Positions 44,960 to 53,935 of a stretch of 64,000 bases of DNA are shown here, piece after piece (position 1 is the stretch's first letter; each line of letters starts with the position of its first letter). The stretch is taken from the NCBI RefSeq assembly GCF_002993885.1, contig NZ_CM009578.1:313251-377250 (forward strand), read 5' to 3'. A program made the position numbers and the translations under genes. The notes below the pieces were generated by a model that saw only the letters and a list, made by a program, of their open reading frames with translations, searched no databases and was not told the origin of the DNA. The DNA is from Sphingopyxis lindanitolerans. Lineage in GTDB: Bacteria > Pseudomonadota > Alphaproteobacteria > Sphingomonadales > Sphingomonadaceae.

Positions 44960-46147
44960 TTATTTCGCTTCCCGGTCCACCGCCGCTTGCACCGCCTTGT
45001 AAAAGGCCTCGCGCGCCTTGCCGACGCCTTCGGGATCGGTCGCGGTCGGCCAGTTGCCGTTCGACGCGATCACCAGCTTGCGCGCGGGATCGATGAAGAT
45101 GCCCTGCCCGAAAATGCCCTGCGCGGCGAAGCTGCCGTCGTCATTGGTCCACCATTGATAGCCATAGCCACGCCCCGGAAGGTCGATATCGGCCTGCTTC
45201 GTCGTCGCCGCCGGCAGCCAGTCGTCGGGCACCACTTTCTGCCCGCCCGCGACGCCGCCGTTCAGGATGAACTCGCCGAACCGCGCATAATCCTTGAGAC
45301 TGGCCGACAGGCAACAACCGCTGATCTCATGCCCCGTCGGCCCGAGCATCCATACCGCATCCTGCTCCATGCCGAACGGTTTCCAGACCTTTTCGGACAG
45401 ATAGTCGGACAGCGTCTTGCCCGTCGCGCTCGACACCAGCACGCCGATCAAATTGGTCTCGCCGGTCTTGTAGACCCATTTCGACCCCGCGGGCGCCTCG
45501 CGCGGCAACGTCTTCATATAGCTGACGGTGATATCCTCGCCGGCGACCGGCTTTTGCAGATTGAACTGCGCGACGTCGGACTTGGGATCGGTATAATCCT
45601 CGTTCCACTTGATCCCCGACGTCATCGTCAGCAGCTGCCGCACGCTGACATCGTCATAGGCCGAGCCGCGCAGGCCGGGGATATAGACGGTCACCTTGTC
45701 GTCGAGGCTCTTGATAGAACCATCCTTCACCGCCGCGCCGACGAGCGTCGAGGTGAAACTCTTGGCGACCGAGAAACTCGTCCAGCGACCCGCCGCGCCA
45801 TAGCCGAGCGCATATTTTTCGAGCCGGACCTTGCCGTCCTGAACGATGATCAGCCCCGCGTTGCGCTGTTCCGCCATATAGGCATCGACGTCGAGGCCAA
45901 GATCGATCGGCTGGCCCTCGGGCAGCGGATAGACCGGGTCGCCCGCCTTGACCGTGTGGACGACGACCTTGGGGACGTTCTCCATCGTGCGAAAGGCGGC
46001 GTCACGCTGGTCTTGGGTCCAAAACAGCACGTTCAAATCCTCCGGCAGCTTCTGGGAAATGGTGTCGGCGGTCTGCGCCGTCGCGGGACCGGCAAGCCCC
46101 GCCGTCGCCGTGCACAGCAGCACGGCCGCCCAAAATCTTTGCATCAT
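44960..46147 (-). CDS. Secreted serine hydrolase, beta-lactamase class C fold
   Basis: A 395-residue protein with a signal peptide ending in GPATAQ. The active-site SxxK is in SFSVAKSFTS, and further conserved parts are LTMTSGIKWNEDY and GYGYQWWTN. This is the class C beta-lactamase/esterase/penicillin-binding-like fold; EstB-like esterases and D-aminopeptidases share it, so antibiotic hydrolysis should not be assumed. Two adjacent ATGs (46147, 46144) follow GGGGAGAGG. It is downstream of cfa with a 14-base gap, probably the same transcript. Confidence 0.83.
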   Translation of the reverse strand: MMQRFWAAVLLCTATAGLAGPATAQTADTISQKLPEDLNVLFWTQDQRDAAFRTMENVPKVVVHTVKAGDPVYPLPEGQPIDLGLDVDAYMAEQRNAGLIIVQDGKVRLEKYALGYGAAGRWTSFSVAKSFTSTLVGAAVKDGSIKSLDDKVTVYIPGLRGSAYDDVSVRQLLTMTSGIKWNEDYTDPKSDVAQFNLQKPVAGEDITVSYMKTLPREAPAGSKWVYKTGETNLIGVLVSSATGKTLSDYLSEKVWKPFGMEQDAVWMLGPTGHEISGCCLSASLKDYARFGEFILNGGVAGGQKVVPDDWLPAATTKQADIDLPGRGYGYQWWTNDDGSFAAQGIFGQGIFIDPARKLVIASNGNWPTATDPEGVGKAREAFYKAVQAAVDREAK

Positions 46148-46161
46148 CCTCTCCCCTGTTT

Positions 46162-47442
46162 TCAGATCGTCTTTTCCAGGGTCACCTGCGCGACGTCGAT
46201 GCCGCCGGCACGAAAGCCCCCCTCGCAATATTGCAGATAATAGCGCCAGAGCCGCACGAAACGCTCGTCGAAGCCCGCGGGCAGTGTCCCGCCCGCCACC
46301 GCCGCGTCGAAGCGCTCGCGCCACTGGCGCAGCGTCTCGGCATAGTCGGCGCCGAAGCGGCGCACGTCGCGCCACGCGAGCCCCCGCTCCTCGGCCAGTG
46401 CGCGAAAGCGGCTTTCGGACATCAGGCAGCCGCCCGGAAAAATATAGGCCTGGATGAAATCGATGCTCGCCGCATAGCGTTCGAACAAGGCATCGCTAAT
46501 CAGGATATATTGGATCGCGGCGCGCCCGCCGGGCCGCAAAAGCCGCGCGATCGCGTCGAGATAGGCGGGCCAATAGGCCTGCCCCACCGCCTCGACCATC
46601 TCGACGCTGGCGATCGCGTCATAGGGGCCTTCGGCGTCGCGATAATCGCAAAGCTCGACCCGCGACCGGCCCGACAAATCGACCGCGTGCAGGCGCTGGT
46701 CGGCGATCTCGGCCTGCGACGGCGACAGGGTGATCCCGACATAGAGGACATCGTGCCGTTCGACCGCGCGTTCGGCGAGCGCGCCCCAGCCACAGCCGAT
46801 TTCGAGCAACCGCCCGCCCGATCGCAGATCGAGCCGGTCGAGGATCGCGTCGATCTTCGCCTCCTGCGCCTCTTCCAGCGATTGATCGGGGTCGGCGAAG
46901 AGCGCGCTCGAATAGCTCATCCCGGTGTCGAGCCACAGTCGATAGAAATCATTGCCGAGGTCGTAGTGCGCGTGGATGTTGCGGCGCGCGCCCGCCCGGC
47001 TGTTGCGGTTGAGGAAATGCGCGGCGCGGTGGAACCAGCGCAGCGGCCCGCGCGACCGCCCGGCATCGCCGAGCGCCTCGCCGTTGCGCATGAACAGGTC
47101 GAACAGCGGCACCGGATCGGGCGAATCCCATTCATCCATGTCCCAGGCGCGATACCAGCCCACCGATCCCGACAGCGCGAGCCGGACCAGCGCCGCCCAG
47201 CTCTTGAGGTGGACGACCGCCGTCGGCCCCTTGCCGCGCCCGCCGAGGATGCGCACGCTGCCGTCGGGCAGATGGCCTTCGAGCGTTCCCTGCGCGAGCC
47301 CGGTGTCGATCCGGTCGAGCTGGCGATGAAAGAAGCGTGCCGGCGCCAGCGCCATCAGCCGCGCCAGTGCGCCCCCCGAGCGAAACGCCCGGTCGGCGCG
47401 GAGCAGCTTCTTGCCGCGGCGGGGGCTGACATGCGTGTTCAT
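46162..47442 (-). CDS. cfa: Cyclopropane-fatty-acyl-phospholipid synthase
   Basis: A 426-residue SAM-dependent methyltransferase that adds a methylene group to unsaturated membrane lipids. Typical segments are AHYDLGNDFYRLWLDTGMSY, LEIGCGWGALAE, VGITLSPSQ and YIFPGGCLMSE. The length is normal for bacterial Cfa. The ATG at 47442 begins the conserved protein. A serine hydrolase gene follows. Cyclopropanation is commonly a stationary-phase or stress membrane change. Confidence 0.92.
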   Translation of the reverse strand: MNTHVSPRRGKKLLRADRAFRSGGALARLMALAPARFFHRQLDRIDTGLAQGTLEGHLPDGSVRILGGRGKGPTAVVHLKSWAALVRLALSGSVGWYRAWDMDEWDSPDPVPLFDLFMRNGEALGDAGRSRGPLRWFHRAAHFLNRNSRAGARRNIHAHYDLGNDFYRLWLDTGMSYSSALFADPDQSLEEAQEAKIDAILDRLDLRSGGRLLEIGCGWGALAERAVERHDVLYVGITLSPSQAEIADQRLHAVDLSGRSRVELCDYRDAEGPYDAIASVEMVEAVGQAYWPAYLDAIARLLRPGGRAAIQYILISDALFERYAASIDFIQAYIFPGGCLMSESRFRALAEERGLAWRDVRRFGADYAETLRQWRERFDAAVAGGTLPAGFDERFVRLWRYYLQYCEGGFRAGGIDVAQVTLEKTI

Positions 47443-47680
47443 TATCGCCTTCCTGCCGCAAAAGCAGCATCCTGACAATCGGCCGCGCGCGCCGTCATGA
47501 CGTCACCCACCACAAGCCCGCAAAGCGGGGGCATGCGGCCGCGCTGGACGGGTAACGCGCGGGCCTGTTTCCGCGTTGCGCGCGATCCGCGAAGGCGCGA
47601 TCGTTCGGGATGGAGACGGTGGCGGGCGCCCGCCCGCGTCGTGCCTTCGCGCCAGAGCAAACGGCACGACATCTGACTCG

Positions 47681-47792
47681 CCCCGTTTCCCGAGCGAAGA
47701 CGAGCGGCCCGTTCCGGGGAAGCGAGAAGTCCAGCGTTCCGGCCTCGACGCCGCTCGGCAGAGCCCCTCGTCTTCGCTCGGGAAAAACGGGG
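47681..47792. repeat. Inverted repeat, CCCGAGCGAAGACGAG family
   Basis: Arms 47681-47704 and 47767-47792 are imperfect inverted copies (CCCGAGCGAAGACGAG). Bases 47752-47782 are the exact reverse complement of 45-75. The 405-base gap between cfa and korB contains this element and no gene that I can support. Confidence 0.8.
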
Positions 47793-47847
47793 CAGATGGA
47801 ACGCACGATGCCCCAGCCGCCCCCTTCGTGCCTTCGTGCGAGATTTC

Positions 47848-48885
47848 TTAAAGTTCCGGCCCGCCCTCGGTCACCGTCCAGGTCTGCCCCTTTTTGAGCA
47901 GGCTTTGCAGGTCGGCGGTCTTGCCGTCGCTCGCGAGCTTGTTCTGGCGCCACACATCGGCTTCGAAAGTCGGGCGCGGGTCGTCGTAGAGGACGCCGAG
48001 CGCCATCGGGAATTCGCCGAAGCGCATCTCGACCAGCATGTGCGCGACGCTGCGGTTGGTCGCGTCGTGGACGATCACCCCCGCCGCCTGCCAGTCGCCA
48101 TCGACGACATCGACGACCTTCAGCGTCAGCGCCTGATTGTCGAGCGCGATGCCCTTCGCGCCCTTGGCGAACAGCATCGGCTCGCCCTGCTTGAGCCAAA
48201 GCTGGCGGTCCTCCGCGCCCTTGGGCGCGGCGAAATCCTCGAACACGTCTTTATTATAGACGATACAGTTCTGGAAAATCTCGATAAAGGCCGCGCCCTT
48301 GTGCGCGTGCGCTGCCTTCAGCACGTTCGGCAGTTCTTTCGAGACGTCGAACCCGCGCGCGACGAAGCGCGCGCCGGCGCCGAGCGCGAAGGCCGCGGGC
48401 TGCGCGGGGCGGTCGACCGAGCCATAGGGGGTCGAGGGGCTGGTCGTGCCGACGCGGCTGGTCGGCGAATATTGCCCCTTGGTCAGGCCATAGATCTCGT
48501 TGTTGAACAGCATGATCTGGCAATCGAGATTGCGGCGGATCAGGTGCATCGTGTGGTTGCCGCCGATCGACAGGCCATCGCCGTCGCCGGTGACGATCCA
48601 CACGTCGAGTTCGGGATTGGCGAGCTTCAGCCCGGTCGCGAACGCCGGCGCGCGGCCGTGGATCGTATGGAAACCATAGCTTTCCATATAATAGGGAAAG
48701 CGCGACGAGCAGCCGATGCCGCTGACGAACACCGTATTCTCCGGCACCGCGCCAATGTCGGGCAAGGTGCGCTGCACCGCCTTCAATATCGCATAGTCGC
48801 CGCAGCCGGGGCACCAGCGAACCTCCTGATCGGTCTCCCAATCCTTGAGCGTCGTCGTCCGCGCGATGGTGGTCATTTCGTTCAT
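47848..48885 (-). CDS. korB: 2-oxoacid:ferredoxin oxidoreductase beta subunit
   Basis: A 345-residue thiamine-pyrophosphate-binding subunit. Characteristic parts are RWCPGCGDYAILKAVQ, TGDGDGLSIGGNHT and LFNNEIYGLTKGQYSPTS. With the alpha subunit it decarboxylates a 2-oxoacid, probably 2-oxoglutarate, to the acyl-CoA, reducing ferredoxin. It follows the alpha gene by 33 bases on the minus strand. Such KorAB pairs occur in many aerobic alphaproteobacteria beside the usual dehydrogenase complex. Confidence 0.9.
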   Translation of the reverse strand: MNEMTTIARTTTLKDWETDQEVRWCPGCGDYAILKAVQRTLPDIGAVPENTVFVSGIGCSSRFPYYMESYGFHTIHGRAPAFATGLKLANPELDVWIVTGDGDGLSIGGNHTMHLIRRNLDCQIMLFNNEIYGLTKGQYSPTSRVGTTSPSTPYGSVDRPAQPAAFALGAGARFVARGFDVSKELPNVLKAAHAHKGAAFIEIFQNCIVYNKDVFEDFAAPKGAEDRQLWLKQGEPMLFAKGAKGIALDNQALTLKVVDVVDGDWQAAGVIVHDATNRSVAHMLVEMRFGEFPMALGVLYDDPRPTFEADVWRQNKLASDGKTADLQSLLKKGQTWTVTEGGPEL

Positions 48886-48918
48886 TGCGTTTCCTCTCGG
48901 GGCAACAACGCTTCCGCG

Positions 48919-50781
48919 TCAGCCCAAGGCCTCCTCGATAGCCGCTTCGATTTCGGCGATGGTGAAGGGCTGGCCCGACACTTTGTTCACGGGTTTCGCG
49001 TCGACCAGATACTGGTCGCGCAGCACTGTCTTGAGTTGCCCGGTGTTCATCTCGGGAACGATCACTTTGTCATAGCTTTTGAGCAATTCGCCCAGGTTCG
49101 CGGGCATCGGCCAGATGTGGCGGATGTGGATATGGCTGACCTCCACACCCTCGGCGCGTTTCCGCCGCACCGCCTGGTGGATCGGGCCAAAGGTCGAACC
49201 CCAGCCGACGACCGCGAGTTTGTCGCCCGCCGCGCCAAGCTCGACGATCTGATCGGGGATGCGGATGCCGTCGACCTTCGCCTTGCGGATGTCGGTCATC
49301 GCCTGATGATTGTCGGGATTATAGTTGAGGTGGCCGGTATCGACCTCTTTCTCGATACCGCCGATGCGGTGGAGCAACCCCGGCGTGCCCGGCTTGACCC
49401 ACCGCCGCGCGAGCTTTTCGTCGCGGCTATAGGGTTTGAAGCCGTCCTCGGGCACCTCGGTCAGGAACTCGACCGGGAAGGGTTCATAGGCCGTCAGATC
49501 GGGCACCGCCCAGGGTTCGGCGGCGTTGGCGATATAGCCGTCGGTGAGCAGCATGACCGGGGTCATATATTGGGTCGCGATGCGGCAGGCCTCGATCGCG
49601 CATTCGAAGGCGTCGCCGGGCGAGCGCGCCGCGATCACCGGCATCGGCGCATCGCCGTTGCGGCCATAGACCGCCTGATACAGGTCCGATTGCTCGGTCT
49701 TGGTCGGCAGGCCGGTCGAGGGGCCGCCGCGCTGCGAATTGACGATGACGAGCGGCAGCTCGGTCATGATCGCGAGCCCCATCGCCTCGCCCTTGAGCGC
49801 GATGCCGGGGCCGGATGAACTGGTCACGCCCAGCGAGCCGCCATAGCTGGCGCCGATCGCCGAACAGATGGCGGCGATTTCGTCCTCGGCCTGAAAGGTC
49901 GTGACGTCATATTCCTTGAGCCGCGACAGATGGTGCAGGATCGCCGACGCCGGGGTGATCGGATAGCCGCCGAAAAACATCGGCAGCTTCGCCAGTTGCG
50001 CCCCCGCGACAAGGCCGAGCGCGATCCCCTCGGCGCCGGTGAGCGTGCGATAGAGGCCCGGCGCGACCGGCGCGGGATCGACATGGTGCTGCTTGAGCGG
50101 CCCCGACAGCTCGGCGGTCTCGCCATAGGCGTGCCCCGCGTTGAGCGCCGCGATATTGGCCTCGGCAAGCTCGGGCGCCTTGGCGAATTTCGCCTTGAGC
50201 CACTCGATCAGGGGCGCACGGTCGCGGTCGAACATCCAAAGCGCCAACCCCAACGTCCACATATTCTTGCAGCGCAGCGCTTCCTTGTTGCCGAGCCCGA
50301 AGGGCTTCACCGCGTCCATCGTCAGCTGGCTGATGTTAAGCTTGAGGAGTTGCCATTTGGCGAGGCTGCCGTCGTCGAGCGGGTTCGCGGCATATTTCGC
50401 CTTGGCGAGGTTGCGGTCGTTGAACTCGCCCTCGTCGGCGATGATCAGCCCGCCGATTTTCAGCGTGTCGACGTTGGTCTTGAGCGCTGCGGGGTTCATC
50501 GCGACGAGCACGTCGGGCGCGTCGCCTGCGGTATCGATCGCCGACGAGCCGAAGTTGATCTGAAAGGCCGAAACGCCGAACAATGTTCCCTGCGGCGCCC
50601 GGATTTCCGCCGGAAAATCGGGGAACGTCGCGAAATCATTGCCCGCGAGCGCCGACGACAGCGTGAATTGACCGCCGGTCAACTGCATCCCGTCGCCGCT
50701 ATCGCCTGCAAATCGAACCACCACTGCGTCGGAAAGAGGGGACTGCCTTTGGCTGGCTTCGTCCGCTACCGCTGTCGCCAT
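48919..50781 (-). CDS. korA: 2-oxoacid:ferredoxin oxidoreductase alpha subunit
   Basis: A 620-residue fusion of the gamma and alpha parts. The N-terminal gamma domain has VVRFAGDSGDGMQLTGGQF; the pyruvate:ferredoxin-like alpha domain has YPITPASAILHHLSRLKEY and TSSSGPGIALKGEAMGLA. The ATG at 50781 is chosen over one at 50820 because it follows AAAGGCAG and gives the usual N-terminus. It is the first gene of the korAB operon. Confidence 0.9.
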   Translation of the reverse strand: MATAVADEASQRQSPLSDAVVVRFAGDSGDGMQLTGGQFTLSSALAGNDFATFPDFPAEIRAPQGTLFGVSAFQINFGSSAIDTAGDAPDVLVAMNPAALKTNVDTLKIGGLIIADEGEFNDRNLAKAKYAANPLDDGSLAKWQLLKLNISQLTMDAVKPFGLGNKEALRCKNMWTLGLALWMFDRDRAPLIEWLKAKFAKAPELAEANIAALNAGHAYGETAELSGPLKQHHVDPAPVAPGLYRTLTGAEGIALGLVAGAQLAKLPMFFGGYPITPASAILHHLSRLKEYDVTTFQAEDEIAAICSAIGASYGGSLGVTSSSGPGIALKGEAMGLAIMTELPLVIVNSQRGGPSTGLPTKTEQSDLYQAVYGRNGDAPMPVIAARSPGDAFECAIEACRIATQYMTPVMLLTDGYIANAAEPWAVPDLTAYEPFPVEFLTEVPEDGFKPYSRDEKLARRWVKPGTPGLLHRIGGIEKEVDTGHLNYNPDNHQAMTDIRKAKVDGIRIPDQIVELGAAGDKLAVVGWGSTFGPIHQAVRRKRAEGVEVSHIHIRHIWPMPANLGELLKSYDKVIVPEMNTGQLKTVLRDQYLVDAKPVNKVSGQPFTIAEIEAAIEEALG

Positions 50782-50958
50782 TTTGTGTATCTGCCTTTGA
50801 ATCTTGCGAACCTCTGACATGGGCCTAGGCCCGCGCGCCGCAAGCCGCAATTCAGAAAAAATTGTGCGCCGCAAAGGCTGGCCGTGTGACGGGTTTCATT
50901 TTGCGATTGAATAACGGCGAGCGATGCCGAATAGCTGGGGCCGAAAAACAGTCTGGGG

Positions 50959-51909
50959 ATGAACAGGATGACCGACGGCAAGACCCACGATACGCGGCCC
51001 GACGTGGCCGCCTTTCTCGCTTTCCTGAACGCGCAGGAAGGCCCGAAGATGGAGGAGATGCCGCCCGCGGCGGCCCGCGAGATGATGCGCGTGATGGGCC
51101 AGATGGCCGACGTCCCGCGCGGTGAGATCGCAAAGGTCGAGGATAGAGCGATTCCCGGCCCGGCCGGCGACATTGCGATCCGCCTCTACGACAATCGCCC
51201 TGCCCGCGAGCCGGGTCCGGTGATGGTCTTCTATCACGGCGGCGGCTGGGTGATCGGCGATCTCGACACCCATGATCCCTATTGCGCCGAGGCGGCGCGT
51301 ATTCTCGACATGCCGGTGATCGCGGTCGATTACCGCCTCGCCCCCGAACATCCCTTCCCCGCCGCGCCGATTGACTGCGAGGCCGCGACGCGCTGGGTCG
51401 CCGACCATATCCCGTGCACCGGCCTCGTCCTGTCGGGCGACAGCGCGGGCGGCAACCTCACCATCGTCACCGCGCTTGCGCTGCGCGATGCGCCCGCGTC
51501 GAAACCGGTGGTCGCGATCCACCCAATCTATCCCGCCGTCACGACCCACAATGACTGGCAGAGCTATCGCGATTTCGGCGAAGGCCATTTGCTGACCGAG
51601 GGCAGCATGACCTGGTTCGGCGATCAATATGCCGCCGATCCCGCCGACCGCCGTGCCGCGCCGATCGATTTTCCCGCCGAAGGCCTGCCGCCGACGCTGC
51701 TGATCACCGCGGGTCTCGATCCCTTGCGTGACCAGGGGCGCGCTTATGCCGCAAAGCTGATCGAAGCGGGCGTGCCGACCACCTACCGCGAGGCGAAGGG
51801 CAATATCCACGGCTATATCTGCCTGGCGCAGGGCATCCCCAGCGCGAAGGACGACATACGCGGCGCCTTGACTATGTTGAAGGCGATCGTCACCGAAGCG
51901 ACCGTATGA
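50959..51909 (+). CDS. Alpha/beta hydrolase of the hormone-sensitive lipase family
   Basis: A 316-residue esterase. The oxyanion motif HGGGW and the nucleophile elbow GDSAGG identify the HSL family (family IV). Asp and His of the triad appear in TAGLDPLRDQG and NIHGYICL. No signal peptide is seen, so it is cytoplasmic. It probably hydrolyses short-chain acyl esters. It overlaps the rppH start by 4 bases (ATGA). Confidence 0.88.
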   Translation: MNRMTDGKTHDTRPDVAAFLAFLNAQEGPKMEEMPPAAAREMMRVMGQMADVPRGEIAKVEDRAIPGPAGDIAIRLYDNRPAREPGPVMVFYHGGGWVIGDLDTHDPYCAEAARILDMPVIAVDYRLAPEHPFPAAPIDCEAATRWVADHIPCTGLVLSGDSAGGNLTIVTALALRDAPASKPVVAIHPIYPAVTTHNDWQSYRDFGEGHLLTEGSMTWFGDQYAADPADRRAAPIDFPAEGLPPTLLITAGLDPLRDQGRAYAAKLIEAGVPTTYREAKGNIHGYICLAQGIPSAKDDIRGALTMLKAIVTEATV

Positions 51910-52379
51910 CCGACAACTCTCTCCCCTACCGCCCCTGCGCCGGCGTGATGCTGGCAAACCGCGAAGGCCGGATCTTCGTCGGCCAGCGACTCGATTCGTC
52001 GGCCGACGCCTGGCAGATGCCGCAGGGCGGGATCGATCCGGGCGAAGAGGCCGAGGAAGCGGCGATCCGCGAACTGGGCGAGGAAACGGGAATCCATGGC
52101 GGCCTCGTCGAAATCATCGCGCGCAGCAAGATCGAACATTTTTATGACCTGCCCGATCATCTGCGGGGTAAAATGTGGGGCGGTAAATATCGCGGCCAGC
52201 GCCAGCACTGGTTCCTGATGCGCTTCATGGGCGAGGACAGCGACGTCAATATCGCGACGAAGGATCAGGAGTTTCGTTCGTGGCGCTGGGCCGAGCTCGA
52301 CGAGCTCGAACGGCTGATCGTGCCGTTCAAGCGGCAGCTCTACCGTGCCGTGGTCGAGGAATTTCGTCCGCTCGTCTGA
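51906..52379 (+). CDS. rppH: RNA pyrophosphohydrolase
   Basis: A 157-residue Nudix enzyme. The Nudix box runs from GGIDPGEEAEEAAIRELGEE through TGI. The N-terminus YRPCAGVMLANREGRIFVGQ and the C-terminal FRSWRWAELDEL are typical of RppH, which removes pyrophosphate from mRNA 5' ends and so starts decay; dinucleoside polyphosphates are an alternative substrate. Its tail overlaps the convergent glycosylase gene by 40 bases. Confidence 0.92.
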   Translation: MTDNSLPYRPCAGVMLANREGRIFVGQRLDSSADAWQMPQGGIDPGEEAEEAAIRELGEETGIHGGLVEIIARSKIEHFYDLPDHLRGKMWGGKYRGQRQHWFLMRFMGEDSDVNIATKDQEFRSWRWAELDELERLIVPFKRQLYRAVVEEFRPLV

Positions 52380-53029
52380 TCGCGGAGCGCGCAAGCGGTG
52401 CGAAAAACATCGGCGAACATCGCGGGCGTCAGCCGTCCGGTGTTCGTGTTGTGGCGCGAGCAATGATAGCTATCGACCAGTCGCCTGCCGCTCGGCAGCA
52501 CGTGCACCGCGCCGTGCGCGAACGGGCAGGCCGCGAGCCGGACGCCTTCCGCGCGCAGCGCCGCGTCATGCGCAATTCGCCCGAGCGCGATGATCACTTG
52601 CACCTTGGGCAATGCCGCCATCTGGGCCTCGAAATAAGGGCGGCAGTTGGCGATTTCGCTGGGATTCGGCTTGTTCTGCGGCGGCAGGCATTTGACGCTG
52701 TTGACGATGATCGCGCCGTCGAGGGTTAATCCATCGTCGATGCGCGCGTCATAACGCCCCTTGCTCAGCCCGAATTCGGCGAGCGTCGCGAACAGCAGAT
52801 CGCCCGCATAGTCGCCGGTGAAGGGGCGCCCGGTGCGGTTCGCGCCATGCTTGCCCGGCGCGAGCCCCGCAAACGCCAGCCACGCATCGGGATCGCCGAA
52901 GGCCGGGACGGGCGCGTTCCACCAATCGGGATATTCGGTCTGGCATTCGCGCCGCAGCGCCACCAGTCGCGGACAGCGCGGACAGTCGCGCGGCGGTTCG
53001 GTTGCGGGCAAGGGGCTGTCAATCTCCAC
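52340..53029 (-). CDS. Uracil-DNA glycosylase, type 5
   Basis: A 229-residue iron-sulfur uracil-DNA glycosylase. Cysteines in DCPRCPRLVALRREC bind the cluster with a later pair. Motif A GLAPGKHGANRTGRPFTGD and the C-terminal SYHCSRHNTNTG define the type 5 (UDGb) group, which lacks the usual catalytic Asp/Asn and also acts on other deaminated bases. An earlier TTG at 53065 would overlap folK; the GTG at 53029 is preferred. It repairs deaminated cytosine, useful in GC-rich DNA. Confidence 0.88.
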   Translation of the reverse strand: MEIDSPLPATEPPRDCPRCPRLVALRRECQTEYPDWWNAPVPAFGDPDAWLAFAGLAPGKHGANRTGRPFTGDYAGDLLFATLAEFGLSKGRYDARIDDGLTLDGAIIVNSVKCLPPQNKPNPSEIANCRPYFEAQMAALPKVQVIIALGRIAHDAALRAEGVRLAACPFAHGAVHVLPSGRRLVDSYHCSRHNTNTGRLTPAMFADVFRTACALRDQTSGRNSSTTAR

Positions 53030-53052
53030 GCGCCTGCGATAGGCGCTCGGCG

Positions 53053-53574
53053 ATGACCAGCGCAACGCCCTTGCCTCTTTATGCGATCGGCCTCGGCTCG
53101 AACCGCCGCCACGCGCGTCACGGCGATCCGCGGCGCGTGCTGCTCGCGGCGCTGGCTGCGCTCGAAGCCGATGATATCGAACCGGTCGATGTCAGCCCGA
53201 TCATCACCAGCGAGCCGCTCGGCCCCTCGCTCCGACGCTATGCCAATGCGGTCGCTCTCGTCGCCTCACCGCTCAGCCCACGCGACATGCTGGCGCGGCT
53301 GCAACGGGTCGAGGCCGAATTCGGACGCCGCACGGGCCAGCGCTGGAGCGCGCGGACGCTCGATCTCGACATATTGCTGTGGTCGGGCGGTGCGTGGAGC
53401 GATGGCGCGCTCGATATCCCGCATCCGGCGATGACCGAGCGGGCTTTCGTGCTCGGGCCACTCCGCGCCATCGCGCCCGACTGGCGCCATCCGCTGAACC
53501 GCCACACGATCCGCCAACTCGCCGCGCGCCTTATCCGCGCGAAGCCGGTTGACCAGGCCGCCGCAGCGCACTAG
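53053..53574 (+). CDS. folK: Hydroxymethyldihydropterin pyrophosphokinase
   Basis: A 173-residue HPPK that transfers pyrophosphate from ATP to 6-hydroxymethyl-7,8-dihydropterin in folate synthesis. Family motifs are YAIGLGSNRR at the start, RWSARTLDLDILLW and IPHPAMTERAFVLGPL. The ATG at 53053 begins the conserved sequence, 24 bases from the divergent glycosylase. No other folate gene is nearby. Confidence 0.92.
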   Translation: MTSATPLPLYAIGLGSNRRHARHGDPRRVLLAALAALEADDIEPVDVSPIITSEPLGPSLRRYANAVALVASPLSPRDMLARLQRVEAEFGRRTGQRWSARTLDLDILLWSGGAWSDGALDIPHPAMTERAFVLGPLRAIAPDWRHPLNRHTIRQLAARLIRAKPVDQAAAAH

Positions 53575-53616
53575 GGCGGCCCCTCCTTTTCTGGCGCCGC
53601 CCACCGGCGCCACGAT

Positions 53617-53692
53617 GGGCCCTTAGCTCAGTCGGTAGAGCAACTGACTTTTAATCAGTAGGTCGCTGGTTCGAACCCAGCAGGGCTCACCA
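53617..53692 (+). tRNA. tRNA-Lys (anticodon TTT)
   Basis: A 76-base cloverleaf with encoded CCA. The acceptor stem pairs GGGCCCT with AGGGCTC, the anticodon arm is ACTGA-CTTTTAA-TCAGT with anticodon TTT, and the T arm contains GGTTCGAACC. No integrase or duplicated 3' end of the tRNA was seen in the following sequence. Confidence 0.97.
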
Positions 53693-53935
53693 TCAGGTTT
53701 CAATGCGTTAGCGGCCGATCTTGCCATTTCATTCCGGCTCGATTCGGTTTACCCATTTCCGACAGACGGGCGGCGAATGTCCGTCCATCGGCCGCCGCGA
53801 CCTGAGCAAGACAGTGATTCCTCGCCATTTGCGCGGCTTTCGCTTTGGCCCGTGATGCGCGATCACGGAAATCCCCATCCGTTCAAGCCGATCCGTCGCA
53901 GAGCTGTGGCGAGGCCCGGATGCCAGGCTCCTTTC

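Noticed and set aside
44960..46147. Antibiotic resistance call for the beta-lactamase-fold protein
   Set aside because: The fold is shared by esterases and peptidases, and nothing in the sequence points specifically to beta-lactam hydrolysis.
53617..53935. tRNA-Lys as an integration site for an island
   Set aside because: No integrase and no second copy of the tRNA 3' end were seen in the window.
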